Assembly: GCA_030765045.1 (NCBI GenBank)
Contig: CM060962.1
Span: forward strand, 209,423,636 to 209,487,635
Source of the DNA: Tenodera sinensis
Lineage: Eukaryota; Arthropoda; Insecta; Mantodea; Mantidae
Length of the DNA: 64,000 nucleotides
Direction: 5' to 3'
In this document: positions 47,076 through 59,028 of the stretch, one piece after another
Numbering within the stretch: the first letter of the stretch is position 1
Layout: every line of letters begins with the position of its first letter
The notes under the pieces: generated by a model
What the model saw: the letters and a program-made list of their open reading frames with translations, nothing else
Database searches by the model: none
Told to the model about the DNA's origin: nothing
Program-made: the position numbers and the translations under genes

Positions 47076-47850
47076 TACTTCCTCTACTACGTATAGTAAG
47101 TAGGGGAACTATTGTATTCCACCCAAACTTTCGATGTCGAGATTTCACCGGAAATATGTTTTGAGGCCCCCTGAATAAAAACAAGCATTTTTAGAAAAAG
47201 GTCCACGCGTGCGTGTCTGTGAACAGCATTAACTCAACAACGAAAAGGCAGTTAAAAATCAAAGTTCGTATTTAAGTTCACGAATATTCTGAAGAAAACT
47301 CCTCCACCCTAAACTACTCTTTGTATCGAAAAATTTTCGAAAAGTTGTATTTTCTCAAACATGGCTATAATGATTTTGATTAAAATGCCATATGTTTAAG
47401 GTATTTTTATGCCAAATAAAATGTATATTTTCTTGATGACTTTTTCATAATTGGTAAACCGTAAGAGATATAGCAAATCTGACTATACAAAAAACGTACA
47501 TTTTGTTAAAACACACAAGTTACGCCCAATTGCATTTTTTGTGGAGTGAAACATTTCAGAGATATTCCTTGTTTGTGGAGCTTTGCAACACTTATCTCTT
47601 GGCCGACCGTGCACAGAGAACGGAATTTCAAAAAGTCTTCATATAACGACCAACTTTAAAAGATTTGACCATCGCTCAAACCCTACTGTACTAGTCCCAT
47701 ATTCCCCTTGCACCTACAAGAAAATTAGCAATAAGGTAATTTCTATAAACGTTTATCTCGACTAACATGAAGAAGATAAAGAAGAGTTTGTAACAATAAT
47801 TAGTACAAGAGTAGAGAAAGTCATGTGAGTGCAACACATCAGCTTTTTTT
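47076..47850 (+). repeat. TACTACG repeat, reference arm (copy 13)
   Basis: The cleanest single arm. Blocks in order: outer end CTCTACTACGTATAGTAAGT (47088); ATTGTATTCCACCCAAAC; GAGATTTCACCGGAAATATG; GAGGCCCCCTGAATAAAA; GGTCCACG and the fixed microsatellite site (about 47204-47222, small here); GAACAGCATTAACTCA; GTATTTAAGTTC; TTTTGATTAAAATGCCATAT; TAATTGGTAAACCGTAAGAG; CATTTCAGAGATATTCCTTG; CTTCATATAACGACCAAC; CACCTACAAGAAAATTAGC; GAGTAGAGAAAGTCATGTGA; and the inner end GTGCAACACATCAGC (47830-47844). No protein frame is conserved between copies. Confidence 0.85.
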
Positions 47851-47936
47851 TTTTGTCTAGATATTTACTTTTGTTCCCTGCTCTATCTGGCGTGCCTAAA
47901 GTTAACATTATTGTTTCTGTTTATACTAGTAAAACC

Positions 47937-48774
<838 letters not shown>

Positions 48775-49045
48775 AATCCATAGGGCGTCTCCCCTATACA
48801 GAGGGTAACCTTATCGTCCGGCCGCTGCGTCCTCCAGCCGCAGCTAAGACCTCGGAGAAGTACAGAATGGGGATGGTCAGCGCGCCGACTCCCCCGAACG
48901 TAAGGGGACAACTTAACCTTTTAGGGACGCCTCCTTACCATCGGAATAGCTACTCAGTTGACATCACAAGGCTGAGTGCGCCCCGGACCAGCCTCCCTGC
49001 GGGGAAAGATCCCCACGTCGTTAGCGGGGATCGAAGCCATATATC
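48775..49045 (-). mobile_element. GC-rich SINE-like element
   Basis: A GC-rich island in AT-rich surroundings. It ends, on the plus strand, in GCGGGGATCGAAGCC (B-box-like on the minus strand) and contains a palindromic CTGCGGGGAAAGATCCCC stretch. The A box is not clear. Called by composition and the B-box. Confidence 0.4.
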
Positions 49046-49485
49046 ACATCACATTAACACAATATAAACTGTGAACTTATATTTAAGGTTTTCATTTCCA
49101 TTTAAATTTACTTATCGTACAATTTGATGCAATCTTAAATAATATTATTTTGATTGTATTTTTTGTTTGTTAATATATGAATTAATGAAGCAAAATTTGA
49201 AAGCAGAAGTTAAAGGTATAAAAACTGATAAATTTCCTATAAAACGAATATGTTGAAATTTGTTGAATTTAAATCTTTGTGGAATGTTCAAGAAGCAAAC
49301 AGTATATCCAAAAATAGCAAAAATGATGGCATTAAAAACACTGTAAATTAAATACCTACCTACCCTGAAGAAGAATGTATGGATACATTGATTGCTCAGT
49401 TTTAAATTATGATGATGGACCTGGAGCAGTTGGTACATGTGAGTATCAAACTCTGGAACTGCAATCTAAGCAATAGGTTACAAAA
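49046..49485. other. Unassigned
   Basis: A 97-codon minus frame (49145-49438) is AT-driven and shows no motif. Nothing else supported. Confidence 0.4.
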
Positions 49486-49701
49486 ATGAGAAAAAATCCA
49501 CGAGAAATCCACTGTTCGGTTAAACATGTACAACATTTAAAAAGGAATATAGACTTACATTGGATTCCTGCACATTATGAATTGAGTAACAATGAGAAAG
49601 CAGACATTTTACTAACAGAAGAACGAACCAAAATTGGAAATAAAGTGCCAATAAAAGTGTCATGGGATCAAATGCAGATCTCAATATTTTTTTTAAGATA
49701 A
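49486..49701 (+). pseudogene. LINE RNase H fragment
   Basis: A 71-codon frame whose middle reads LHWIPAHYELSNNEKADILL. It matches the WIPAH-x-GI-x-GNE-x-AD block of LINE RNase H domains, with the usual Gly residues replaced. The Asp of the KAD block is present. No reverse transcriptase lies beside it. Confidence 0.65.
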
Positions 49702-49799
49702 GAAATTAGTTCATTCCATTACAACAAAAGAAATAAGTGAGAAAAAGTATATATATAATATGTGCAATTACCATATACTTTTAAGCAGCTCTCTCAGCC

Positions 49800-50095
49800 T
49801 ACAAAATGGTATTACCGAATTGACATGATTATAATTACTTTGATTAAAATGCCATACATTTAAGATGTTTACATGACAAATGAAATGTATAGATTTAATT
49901 TTCTGGGAACAGCATAAACATGAGAGAGAGAGAGAGACTACACAAATCACACACATATCTTTAGTATAGGTACACAATTTATTTTAAATAATTTTTTATA
50001 GTACCCATTTCCAAAATAATCCGTTATGAATGTTTAAATATTTTGTTATTTTTTAAAGTGTTGTAATTCAGCGGTTCTTTGCTAAGTCATGGAAA
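49800..50095 (+). repeat. TACTACG repeat fragment (copy 14), host of the mariner
   Basis: TTTGATTAAAATGCCATACA, then GATGTTTACATGACAAATGA and a CATTTCCAAAATAATCCG block follow the family order. The mariner starts at 50098, and the flank at 51277 carries on with a short unassigned stretch. Confidence 0.6.
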
Positions 50096-50097
50096 TA

Positions 50098-51274
50098 CGG
50101 GGGTGACTACGAAAGTTTTGAGATGTGAGAAAATGAAAGTTGACCCACTCGAATTGGATGCAGGATGAGATAGCCGCATCCTTTGTGAGTAAACTGGTAT
50201 CAGGTAGTGACTCTCCCACTCCAGGAATTCCAGCAGCGCAAGAATGAACAACCCGTGGCGCTCACGTAGTCAGTCCCTGCAATGGACCTTGGAAGAGGAT
50301 ATTTTCTCTCGACGATTTCCTACGATCTTAAAAATGGCTTAAACCAGTGCCAAAGTTTTCATCGTTTGTCACAGGTTTTTGGGCACATTGCTTCTTCCCA
50401 TACCACAATTTTCCCGCCGTTTCGGGTACTTTAAAGGTGCGGAACATTTTTGAAGATGAGAGAAGCGCGCGTCCGGCAACGTCAGTGACTGAGGAAAACA
50501 CCGCAGTGTTGAGAAAAATGCTTCACGAAAATAATCGCACAACATTTAAAGAAAATGTGAGGAGTATAACATACCGACGAGTGCCTCACAGAACAAAAAC
50601 ACGCCCATGTTGAATGGAGTGAGAAAATGTTGTCAAGATGCGAGTCCCCTTACTCCAGACAGGTTTGTTGACATCGTCACAGATGGTGAAACCTGTATTT
50701 ATTAGTTTGATCCGGAGACCAAGCGGCAATCAGCGGTGTGGATGGTTTCTGATGACAGTCCATCGGCAAAAGTGACGTGTCGCCAGTGGCCTCATTTTTC
50801 CCAAACGGTTGTCTTGTGGCAACCATTTCTCTGGAGGAGCAAACAACGGTTACCACTAATTGGTACACCATAGTTTGCTTGCCAAGCTTCAGGAATGCAC
50901 GGGACTGCGAGGCATCCTTCATCACCACAGCGCGTCCACACACGCAGCCAACATGACCGTTCGGTTCCTGGGGTCTATAGAGGCCAAACTTATTATTCAT
51001 CCACCATACGGTCCCGACTGGCCCTATGTGACTTTCTTCTGTTCCCGGTGATAAAAAATTTCATACCTGGAAATAGCAAAAATGCTCTCTTCCAAGCTCC
51101 GGACTACCTGCGCGCTGCGGGTTGTTTATCCTTGTGCTGCTGGAATTCCTGGAGTGGGAGAGTTACTACCTGATACCATATACTTATAATGGAAGGGGTT
51201 ATCCCTTCCTACATTCATTTCGAGTGGATCAACTTTCATTTTCTCACACCTCAAAACTTTCGTAGAGACCCTCG
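50098..51274 (+). mobile_element. mariner transposon with long inverted repeats
   Basis: A 1177-bp element with TA on both sides (50096-50097 and 51275-51276). Its ends are inverted repeats of about 158 bp (50098-50255 and 51118-51274) beginning CGGGGGTGACTACGAAAG and CGAGGGTCTCTACGAAAG. The two share TACGAAAGTTTTGAG and CTCCCACTCCAGGAATTCCA. Most mariners have TIRs near 30 bp, so this length is unusual. A dead transposase lies between them. Confidence 0.85.
50430..51110 (+). pseudogene. mariner transposase, frameshifted
   Basis: Pieces in family order on the plus strand: DERSARPATSVTEENTAVLR and KMLHENNRTTF (helix-turn-helix side, about 50455-50550); a VTDGETCIY block, then FDPETKRQSAVW after a stop (about 50675-50745), where the first catalytic Asp region (usually TGDE) is altered; HHSASTHAANMTVRFLGSIE (the HDNA-type block with the second Asp lost) and HPPYGPDWP in one frame; and LALCDFLLFPVIKNFIPG in another (third Asp kept). 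Several frameshifts separate them. It cannot be active. Confidence 0.8.
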
Positions 51275-51276
51275 TA

Positions 51277-52055
51277 GTTTGGGATTTGAAGTTGCTGCTT
51301 TTAAACATCTGACCATTGATTCACTTTCTTCTATTCCCTTCATATCTATAATTAAATGTACAGTGAATCATTTTTGCAAATCGTTATCTGTAAAATCAGA
51401 TTTTTTTTATATACTTAGCACATTTCAAATTTGCTTATAAATACTCGATGTTTGCTTATTTTCGAATGGGGCTTAAAATACATATCGGTTTTAATTTTAC
51501 TCTGTTGAGTTCTTATACTTTATGAGCCACGAAACGCTTCAAAATACTGTCATGCATTTCATACGAATCGAAAATTACCATATAAATTATTCTTAGTAGT
51601 TTGTATTCATGGATACCAAAGACGTTAAATAACTTCTATTAGTCCTTCACTTGCACATTCCTAATTTAAAGAAAAAACAGAAGGGAAGAAATTTATTACT
51701 GCATTAGCATGCTGAATAATAATTATAGTTCATATGTCGTACGTCATTTCCATGCCCACTTTTCAGTTCCTATAATTGCTTGTTAAATGTGTCTTTATTA
51801 GACATGGAATGTTTATGAAAGTGCTATAACTTTAAATATATGTCCACGTATGATGAAAAATAAAGTATTTCGCCAAGTTTTATTTTGCCTGTTCAGAGTA
51901 ATTTGACTTATTTACTGTCATTTTTCTTGTCCGTTATGCATTCACGACTTTTTAGTTTGGTCTGGCTTTATTAAAAATAATACTTTAAATTTATATACTG
52001 GTGAAATAATTAAAATTCGTTCACACAGTATAATTCTTATTTTTTAAAGACTCGT
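51277..52055. other. Intergenic, nothing recognised
   Basis: No supported feature. Confidence 0.45.
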
Positions 52056-52140
52056 TAAGTCATCTGCTTCGACCCGAGGTGGCACATTTCATCGGGCGCC
52101 GTGGCAAAGATTATGGGCTCGATCCCGCCAGGACGATTAA
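52056..52140 (+). mobile_element. tRNA-derived SINE head
   Basis: Plus strand has CCCGAGGTGGCACATTTCAT and the B-box GGGCTCGATCCCGCC with tRNA-like spacing. Short; the body is absent or diverged. Confidence 0.4.
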
Positions 52141-52394
52141 TTTTTGTGGTTTAAACGACAGTCCACAAGTAAAAAGCTTCATGTAAGTCAACAGTGAGAC
52201 AGTTATTAGAATTGGCAATCAGTGCTCCATTTCTATTTAAATGGAAACGAAGATACAGCGAATAATGGCAATATATTAATTCTACACTTAGTTAATAATT
52301 TCTTGCTACTGGAAATCACAAACTGTTTGAGACTAACTCGAAATTAAGTAACCAGTCATGCAGTAATTGTTTATGAAACTAAACCTCTCGGCAC

Positions 52395-52575
52395 AGCAGC
52401 CCTAATGTGCCAAGGTCTACCGCATGGCCGCTGAACCCCCTGCATTCTTCCTCCCTTCGGCCGCTTTAGCAGGGTTTCCGACACTGGAGCCGCAACTTCC
52501 TTGGTTGTCTCCAAGCACTTCTGGTAATCGAACCTGGGTCCTCGCGCCGCGGGCAATAACGCTACAGATATGGTC
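52395..52575 (-). mobile_element. tRNA-derived SINE
   Basis: GC-rich. On the minus strand GTAGCGTTATTGCCCGCG and GGACCCAGGTTCGATTACCA are A- and B-box regions, followed by a body with GGAAACCCTGCTAAAGCGGC. A 109-codon plus frame across it (52424-52753) is not a gene. Confidence 0.55.
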
Positions 52576-52784
52576 AGTAATTGCGAACGGAAGCAATGAA
52601 CTCGTGAAGACGATTTTACTGACAATGGTAGCCGATAAGGGCCACATAATATGCTTTATCGACACCAGTCATAAATTTAAATTCCCCCATGTTTTACAAA
52701 ATGACAGTTATGGAGCATTGGCATTAAAACACAACCTAAATAGTATATTTTAATGCCTTCTTGTAATAGGATTTTGTCATTTTT
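52576..52784. other. Intergenic, nothing recognised
   Basis: No supported feature. Confidence 0.4.
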
Positions 52785-53336
52785 TTTCTTTTTCTACTAC
52801 GTATAGTAGCAGAAGTATTGTATTCCACCCGGTAATTTATTGAGGCCCCCTGAATAAAAAAAAATTTAAAAAAATAGAAAAAAGGTCCGCGCGCGTTCGT
52901 GTGTGTGCGTGCGCGCGCGCGCGCGCGCCCAGTAGCATAACTCAAAAACCGAAAGTTGGTTAAAAACCAAAGTTGGTATTTAAGTTCAATACATTTCAAG
53001 GATGCGACACGAAGATTTTGAACAAAACTCCTCCACTACTCTTTACATGGAAAATTTTTCGAATATTTTGCTTTTCTCAAAACTGGCTGACGATTTTGAT
53101 TAAAATGCCACATATTTAAGATATTTATATGGCAAATGAATAGTATATTTTGAATTTTCTGGCTATAGCCCATGTAGTCCTGTTTACTTTGGATGACTTG
53201 CATAACTGGTAAATCGTAAGAGAGACCTGTATCTTACGATACAGAAAAAGTAGACCTCGATTTTCTTCAAAATTTTCGTGTCGCATACTTGAAATATATT
53301 GAAGTTAAATACCGACTTCGTTTTTGAGTTGTGTTG

Positions 53337-53417
<81 letters not shown>

Positions 53418-53555
53418 ACTTTTTTCTAAAAAGTAAAACTGATATTTTTGGATTCAGGGGGCCTCAAAACATATTTCCATTGGAATCATGACATCAACAT
53501 TTTGGGTCGAATACAATACTTCCCCAACTTACTATACGTAGTACAGAAAGTAATA
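52785..53555. mobile_element. TACTACG element with both outer ends (copies 15 and 16)
   Basis: A plus arm (52785-53262) joined to a minus arm (53263-53555). The outer ends CTACTACGTATAGTA (52794-52808) and TACTATACGTAGTA (about 53529-53542) are inverted to each other, so this looks like a whole foldback element with an internal deletion. Each arm carries simple sequence at the fixed site: a GC/GT run (about 52887-52928) in the plus arm and a CA run (53340-53414) in the minus arm. Both lie next to the CATAACTC/GAGTTRTG block. Confidence 0.75.
53340..53414. repeat. (CA)n microsatellite at the fixed site
   Basis: About 37 uninterrupted CA units between GAGTTGTGTTGTT and CTTTTTTCTAAAAAG of the minus arm. 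Confidence 0.95.
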
Positions 53556-54085
53556 AGCCTTCTTAACAATAGTTTGTATACGCATTAAAATGATAGAGGG
53601 TAGAGAAAGTCATATGAAAATGTATAGATGAATCGCCTTAAGAGGTGATAAAGGGATCTCTAAGGGAAGGGGCAGGTTTTACCCACTTACTACATTAAAT
53701 AGGCACGTAGAGGAAAGCATTAAACATGTAACGTATATGGACTAGCGGAGTGGATGCAATTCTTTATCAGTGAACTCGCCAGTTTGATCGACCTGGTAAC
53801 TGGGTGTAATCTGCCGGTTGATGCTCTCGCCAAAACGGGGGATGACGGATGGTGGTAGAGTTGGCCACGGGTCGATATGAAGCAGGCGTGTTCCGCGCGC
53901 GCGTAACCGCAGTGGTGCCACATTTCTCTGCCAGGGCTGATTCCTCCAACAAAGGCAGAACCAAATGTCGCATGGAAACCACAAGCCATGATCATTGGAT
54001 TTGTTTCTTTGACTATGAGCACTTGTTTACTGGTTTCCGGCTACGTACATCTTCATCTTCTTAAATTAGATATTCATTTTTCAAC
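53556..54085. other. Intergenic, unassigned GC-richer stretch
   Basis: The GC-richer part (about 53740-54020) is open in four frames at once on both strands, which argues against coding. It may be an old mobile element of unknown type. Confidence 0.35.
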
Positions 54086-54575
54086 AGTTGCTTTTAGTAC
54101 CCTCTATCCCAAACTTCTATTCAGAGTAAAACCATCTATCCCATGCATGTGATCCAATCATTTCCGTTATTTTTGGTTTTCTTAAAAATGGTTCTTAACA
54201 ACTTTTATTAAAATATATGCGTAACAAAGAAAATGTACCTTGTTTATTCTGAATGACTTGAATAATCTGTAGCCCGGAAGAGATGGGCAAAATCGTACTA
54301 AGCAAAAACCGTAGATTTCGTCAAAGCACACTATTTATGTACAGTATTTTGTTTTGAGTTCCATTTCTGAAATACTCCGTGTTATTTCTTTGAATTTTCC
54401 AACACTTAACACTTTTATCATATGGTAGTTCATTCTTTTGTTTTTCTTTGTCATGCAAATAGAACGCAGATTCAAAGCCATTACATAGAGACCAATTCTT
54501 CAACATTTGACTATCGCTTAAGCCTACTGTATTCCCAATTCCTATTGTACCTACAAGGAAATGTGAAAAGGAATA
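54086..54575 (+). repeat. TACTACG repeat, plus arm of an inverted pair (copy 17)
   Basis: Follows the family order from the ATGGTTCTTAACAACTTTTA region to CCTACAAGGAAATGTG. The outer part is lost. Tail-to-tail with the next copy. Confidence 0.65.
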
Positions 54576-57052
54576 TGTTGCACCCACATGACCTTTTTGG
54601 TTCTTGTATAAACTGTTCTTACGAACGCTAATTCTTATATCTACTTCTTGTTATTCGAGGTAAGCATTTCTAGAAATTGCTTTGTTATATATTTCCTTGT
54701 AGGTATAATGGGGATAGGGGAATACAGTGGGCTCAAGCGATAGTCAAGTTTTTCAATAGCTGGTGGCTATGTGATAACTTCGAAATTTATTCTCTTTTAC
54801 ATGACGAGGAATAAATAAGAAGCGAATAACGACTTCACATTCGATAAAGGTATAAGTATTGGAATATTTATGCCAATAATAAGCAATATCTCGGGAATGG
54901 TCAGCCAGAAAATTCAAGATACACGATTCACTTGTCACGAAAATATCTTAAACATGTGGTAACGTAATCAAAACCGTTAAGCCATGTTTTTAGAAAATCA
55001 AAATTTTCGAAAAATGTTCCCTTAAAGGGTGGTTTGGAACGGGAAGATTTTCTTTGTTAATCTTCATGTCCATCCTTGGAAGACAGTGAGCTTATGTTTT
55101 GGTATATAACAGACTTCGTTTTTGAGTTATGCTGTTCAGACAGACGTACACACACACATCCTCTCACACACACACATCCTCACCCTCACACCCACCCACA
55201 CACCACGACACACACCACCACACACATCACACCATCATACACACCACACCACACCATCACACACACCACACACACCACATCACACACACCACACACACCA
55301 CATCACACACACCACACACACCACACCATCACACACCACACACACCACACCATCACACACACCACACCATCACACACCATACCACACCATCACACACACC
55401 ACACCACACCATCACACACACCACACACACCACACACACCACACACACCATAAACACCACATCACACACCACACACACACCACCACACACATCACACCAT
55501 CACACACACCACACCACACCATCACACACACCACACACACATCACACACACCACACCATCACACACCATACCACACCATCACACACCACACCACACCATC
55601 ACACACCACATCATCACACACCACACCACACCACACCATCACACACCACACCATCACACACACACCATCACACACACCACACCATCACACACACACCACA
55701 CCATCACACACACACCATCACACACACCACACCATCACACACACACCACACCACCACACACACACCACACCATACCACACATACACCCCACACCATCACA
55801 CACACCACACCATCACACACCATACCACACCACACCATCACACACACCACACCAGTACACACACCACACCAGCACACACACCACACCATCACACACCACA
55901 CCAGCACACACACCACTCACACACCACCACCACACACACCACACCACACCATCACACGCACACACACACCACACCACACCATCACACGCACACACACCAC
56001 ACCACACCATCACACACACCACACCACACCACACCACACCATCACACACACCACACACCTCACACACACCACACCACACACACACCCCACACACCACATA
56101 CACACACCACACACACCATCACACGCACACACACCACACCATCACACACCATACCACACCATCACACACCACACCACACCACACCCCACCCCACACCACC
56201 CCACACCACACCACACACCACACCACACACCACACCATCACACACACCACACCACACACCACACCATCACACACACCACACCGTCACACACACCACCACC
56301 ACACACACCACACACACCACACCATCACACACCACACACCACACCTTCACACACCACACACCACACACCCCACACCCCACACCCCACACACCACACACCA
56401 CTCACACACCACCACCACCACCACCACACACACCACACCGTCACACACACACCACTCACACACCACCACACACCACTCACACCACACACCACACACACCA
56501 CACACACCACACCGTCACACACACCACCACCACACACACCACCCCACACCCCACACACCACACACCACACACACCACACATCACATACCACACACCACAC
56601 CACACCACACCCCACCCCACCCCACACCACACCACACACCACACCACACACCACACCACACACCACACCGTCACACACACCACCACCACACACACCACAC
56701 ACACCACACCACACCACACACACCACACCATCACACTACACCATCACACACCACACCATCACACACCACACACCACACCTTCACACACCACACACCTCAC
56801 ACACCACACACCACACACACCACACCACACCACACCACACCACACCACACCCCACCCCACACCACCCCACACCACACACCACACCACACACCACACCCCA
56901 CACCACCCCACACCACACCATCACACACACCACACCACACACACCCCACTCACTCACTCACTTACTCACTCACTCACTCACTCACTCACTCACTCACTCA
57001 CTCACTCACTCACTCACTCACTCACTCACTCACCACCACCAACACCAACACC

Positions 57053-57100
<48 letters not shown>

Positions 57101-57290
57101 GACAGAGGGAGACACAGACACCTTTTTCTAAAATGCTATTTTATTAAATTCTATTAATTATAAATACATTTATAAATGCGATTATCCAAGGAGTCTCAAA
57201 AGTCCTATTTCCAGTGAAATCTCGGTATCGAATTTTTGGATGAAATACAATACTTGCTTTACTTGCTGCAAGTACGTAGGAAAGAAAGTA
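54576..57290 (-). repeat. TACTACG repeat, minus arm with 2-kb CA tract (copy 18)
   Basis: Minus arm from ATGTTGCACCCACATGACCT (54576) through CTTCGTTTTTGAGTTATGCT (about 55110-55130). It then passes a CA-rich tract (55141-57112) and resumes with CCTTTTTCTAAAATGCTATT (57121), CAGTGAAATCTCGGTATC and a diverged outer end (TACTTGCTGCAAGTACGTAG). The arm is about 740 bp without the tract. Confidence 0.8.
55141..57112. repeat. Giant CA/CACCAT low-complexity tract
   Basis: About 1.97 kb of almost pure A, C and T on the plus strand with the units CA, ACCAC, CACCAT and ACACCATCAC in no fixed register. A (CTCA)n block lies at 56946-57032, and pure (CA)n forms the right edge. All three plus frames are open for hundreds of codons (for example 55122-57131 and 55129-57147) only because A/C/T repeats cannot make stop codons; these are not proteins. 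Confidence 0.9.
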
Positions 57291-58064
57291 ATACGTCAAT
57301 CTTTTTATACCTAACGTTAATGGAGGAAGCCTTGAACAGTTGTAGGATTGTTAAATATTCCGCATTATGTTTTTACACGTGTATACCTAGGACATGTTTC
57401 AAGGCGGATGTTTAGAAGACGATTTAAAGTTACTAAAGGCCCGACCCTTCTGGTGTCGTAGCAAAATAGAAGCATAACGACGCGATGGTTAGCAGTGAAT
57501 AATAATGAGGCAATTAAGAGTATCACTAATTATAAATGCTCTCGCCCAGAGTAATAATTAGGAAATCTGTTCTCGCGATTAATTAACGATCATACACGTA
57601 CCCAGTACATGTTTACGAGTATTGTCAGAACCACAGCTGTCTCCGAGCCGGTTATTAGGATGAGACTTCGGTAAATACCGTCGATAACTCGATACTCTCG
57701 ATACTTGGTGGTATCGAAATATTTCTTTGAGACAAACCTTAAATGTATAAGTTTTGCATTATTGAAGGTTCCTTTATGCTACACAAGGAATGAAAGGAGT
57801 ATACTTCACGTTGTTGCCTCTTAAGAGTTGCTTGACTATAGTTATTGACCACGTTTCCCATGAATTAATGAATGAATGCAACATTCCATAGACTTTTGTG
57901 TCCAAATTAAAACATGCAAAACAGTGGGAGAAGGAGTAGAGGGGCTCATGTAATATACATCATTTTGATGACTCGCTCTCGGCCTGTACGTTTACTACTT
58001 CTGTGATCATACCTGTGAATCCAACACAAACAAATAAAACTTAAGACATTAGATAATACAGCGC
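57291..58064. other. Intergenic, nothing recognised
   Basis: No supported feature. Confidence 0.45.
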
Positions 58065-58210
58065 AGTGGCCTCGCCGTGGTCGTCTCTCATCCCAGGCGA
58101 CCGCATGTGGGATTGGTGGTGGACAAGGCGGCGTGGGGGCGGGTTTCCTCCAGGCTCTCCGGTTTCCCCCGCCGTATCATTCATTATTCCATGTACAGCT
58201 GGACCCATCG
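58065..58210 (+). mobile_element. SINE-like GC-rich element
   Basis: GC-rich island beginning GTGGCCTCGCCGTGGTCG, with GGGCGGGTTTCCTCCAGGC and CTCCGGTTTCCCCCGCC. The latter resembles the GGAGGTTTTCCC body of 42710-42965. No clear A/B boxes. Confidence 0.35.
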
Positions 58211-58769
58211 TTCTTGGCCCCTGGCCTTGACTGGAAGTCCTGTAGGAGAACCCATAGCTTTTGTCTCTTTCATCAACTCGTATGATTCTGCGAATGAAAC
58301 CATGCACAACAGGTGGGGCGGGGAGGGGGGAGGTAGTGATATCGTCTCCATCTGAGACACAGTCCTTGCTAATTCACAGTTGCTTTTTGTACAGCGTGCT
58401 GTTGAAGACAGAGCTTTGCGATATGGAGTGTATATAGTGAATTTGTGGGACGTTGATCATAGCATACATCAATTATGCCATCAGTACTTCCTAAATTAGG
58501 GTCCAAAACATGACACAGCCACAGTAGAGAAATTGTTTCAAGTGCATGGGCATACATGAAATGAGAAGCTAAAAGCAAAAAACTGCTTACATCAGAAGAT
58601 TTTTCACAAAAATTTAAAAAGTTCAAAAGCGCGTATCAGATGCCACAGGAGTGCCAGAAAGAGCGGCGAAAAGAGTTGTTCAATAACGCAAACAAAATGA
58701 AAATCAGAACACATCTTTTGGAACTCCAGACAAAAAAACACAATGTTCCGAAATGAGTAACAGATCTAG
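58211..58769. other. Unassigned
   Basis: From about 58620 the plus strand may hold more of the transposase remnant called next (QMPQECQKERRKEL), but this is weak. Confidence 0.3.
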
Positions 58770-59028
58770 ATGACTCAGATACATGTGTCGTTAGAAGAAC
58801 GATTCATCATTTTTATGTTCAGGAAAAATATGTTCCTACAATAGCTAAATTACTTATTATTTTAAGAGAAATCATTAACTTTCAGGGCAGAAGTTCATCC
58901 TTTAGATCACTACTGCAGTAAAGATATAGTAGAGAATACAATTGAACAGCTTTTAATCGATAGCAGTGATAGTGACAGTGACAGCGATAATTCGACTGAG
59001 GACGTATCCAGAGAAGAAGACACTTAAT
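58770..59028 (+). pseudogene. Transposase-like remnant
   Basis: The frame from about 58770 reads VVRRTIHHFYVQEKYVPTIA, then KLLIILREIINFQG. This resembles an N-terminal winged-helix block (IHxFY, PTxxKLL, INFxG) found in IS630/Tc1-like insect transposases. After a stop and frame change, an acidic tail LLIDSSDSDSDSDNSTED ends at TAA (about 59026-59028). The catalytic core that should lie between them is missing, so it looks like an internally deleted copy. Family call is inference from two short stretches. Confidence 0.4.

Noticed and set aside
53720..54064. Overlapping 70-100-codon frames on both strands
   Set aside because: Four frames open at once over the same stretch with no motif; GC-richer composition explains them.
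56946..57032. CRISPR-like or satellite array
   Set aside because: Units are 4-bp CTCA repeats without spacers; simple sequence only.
55122..57147. Open frames of 669 and 672 codons rich in Thr-His-Pro, and antisense Val-Cys-Trp frames
   Set aside because: They arise from a CA/CACCAT low-complexity tract that cannot form stop codons; all three plus frames are open together.
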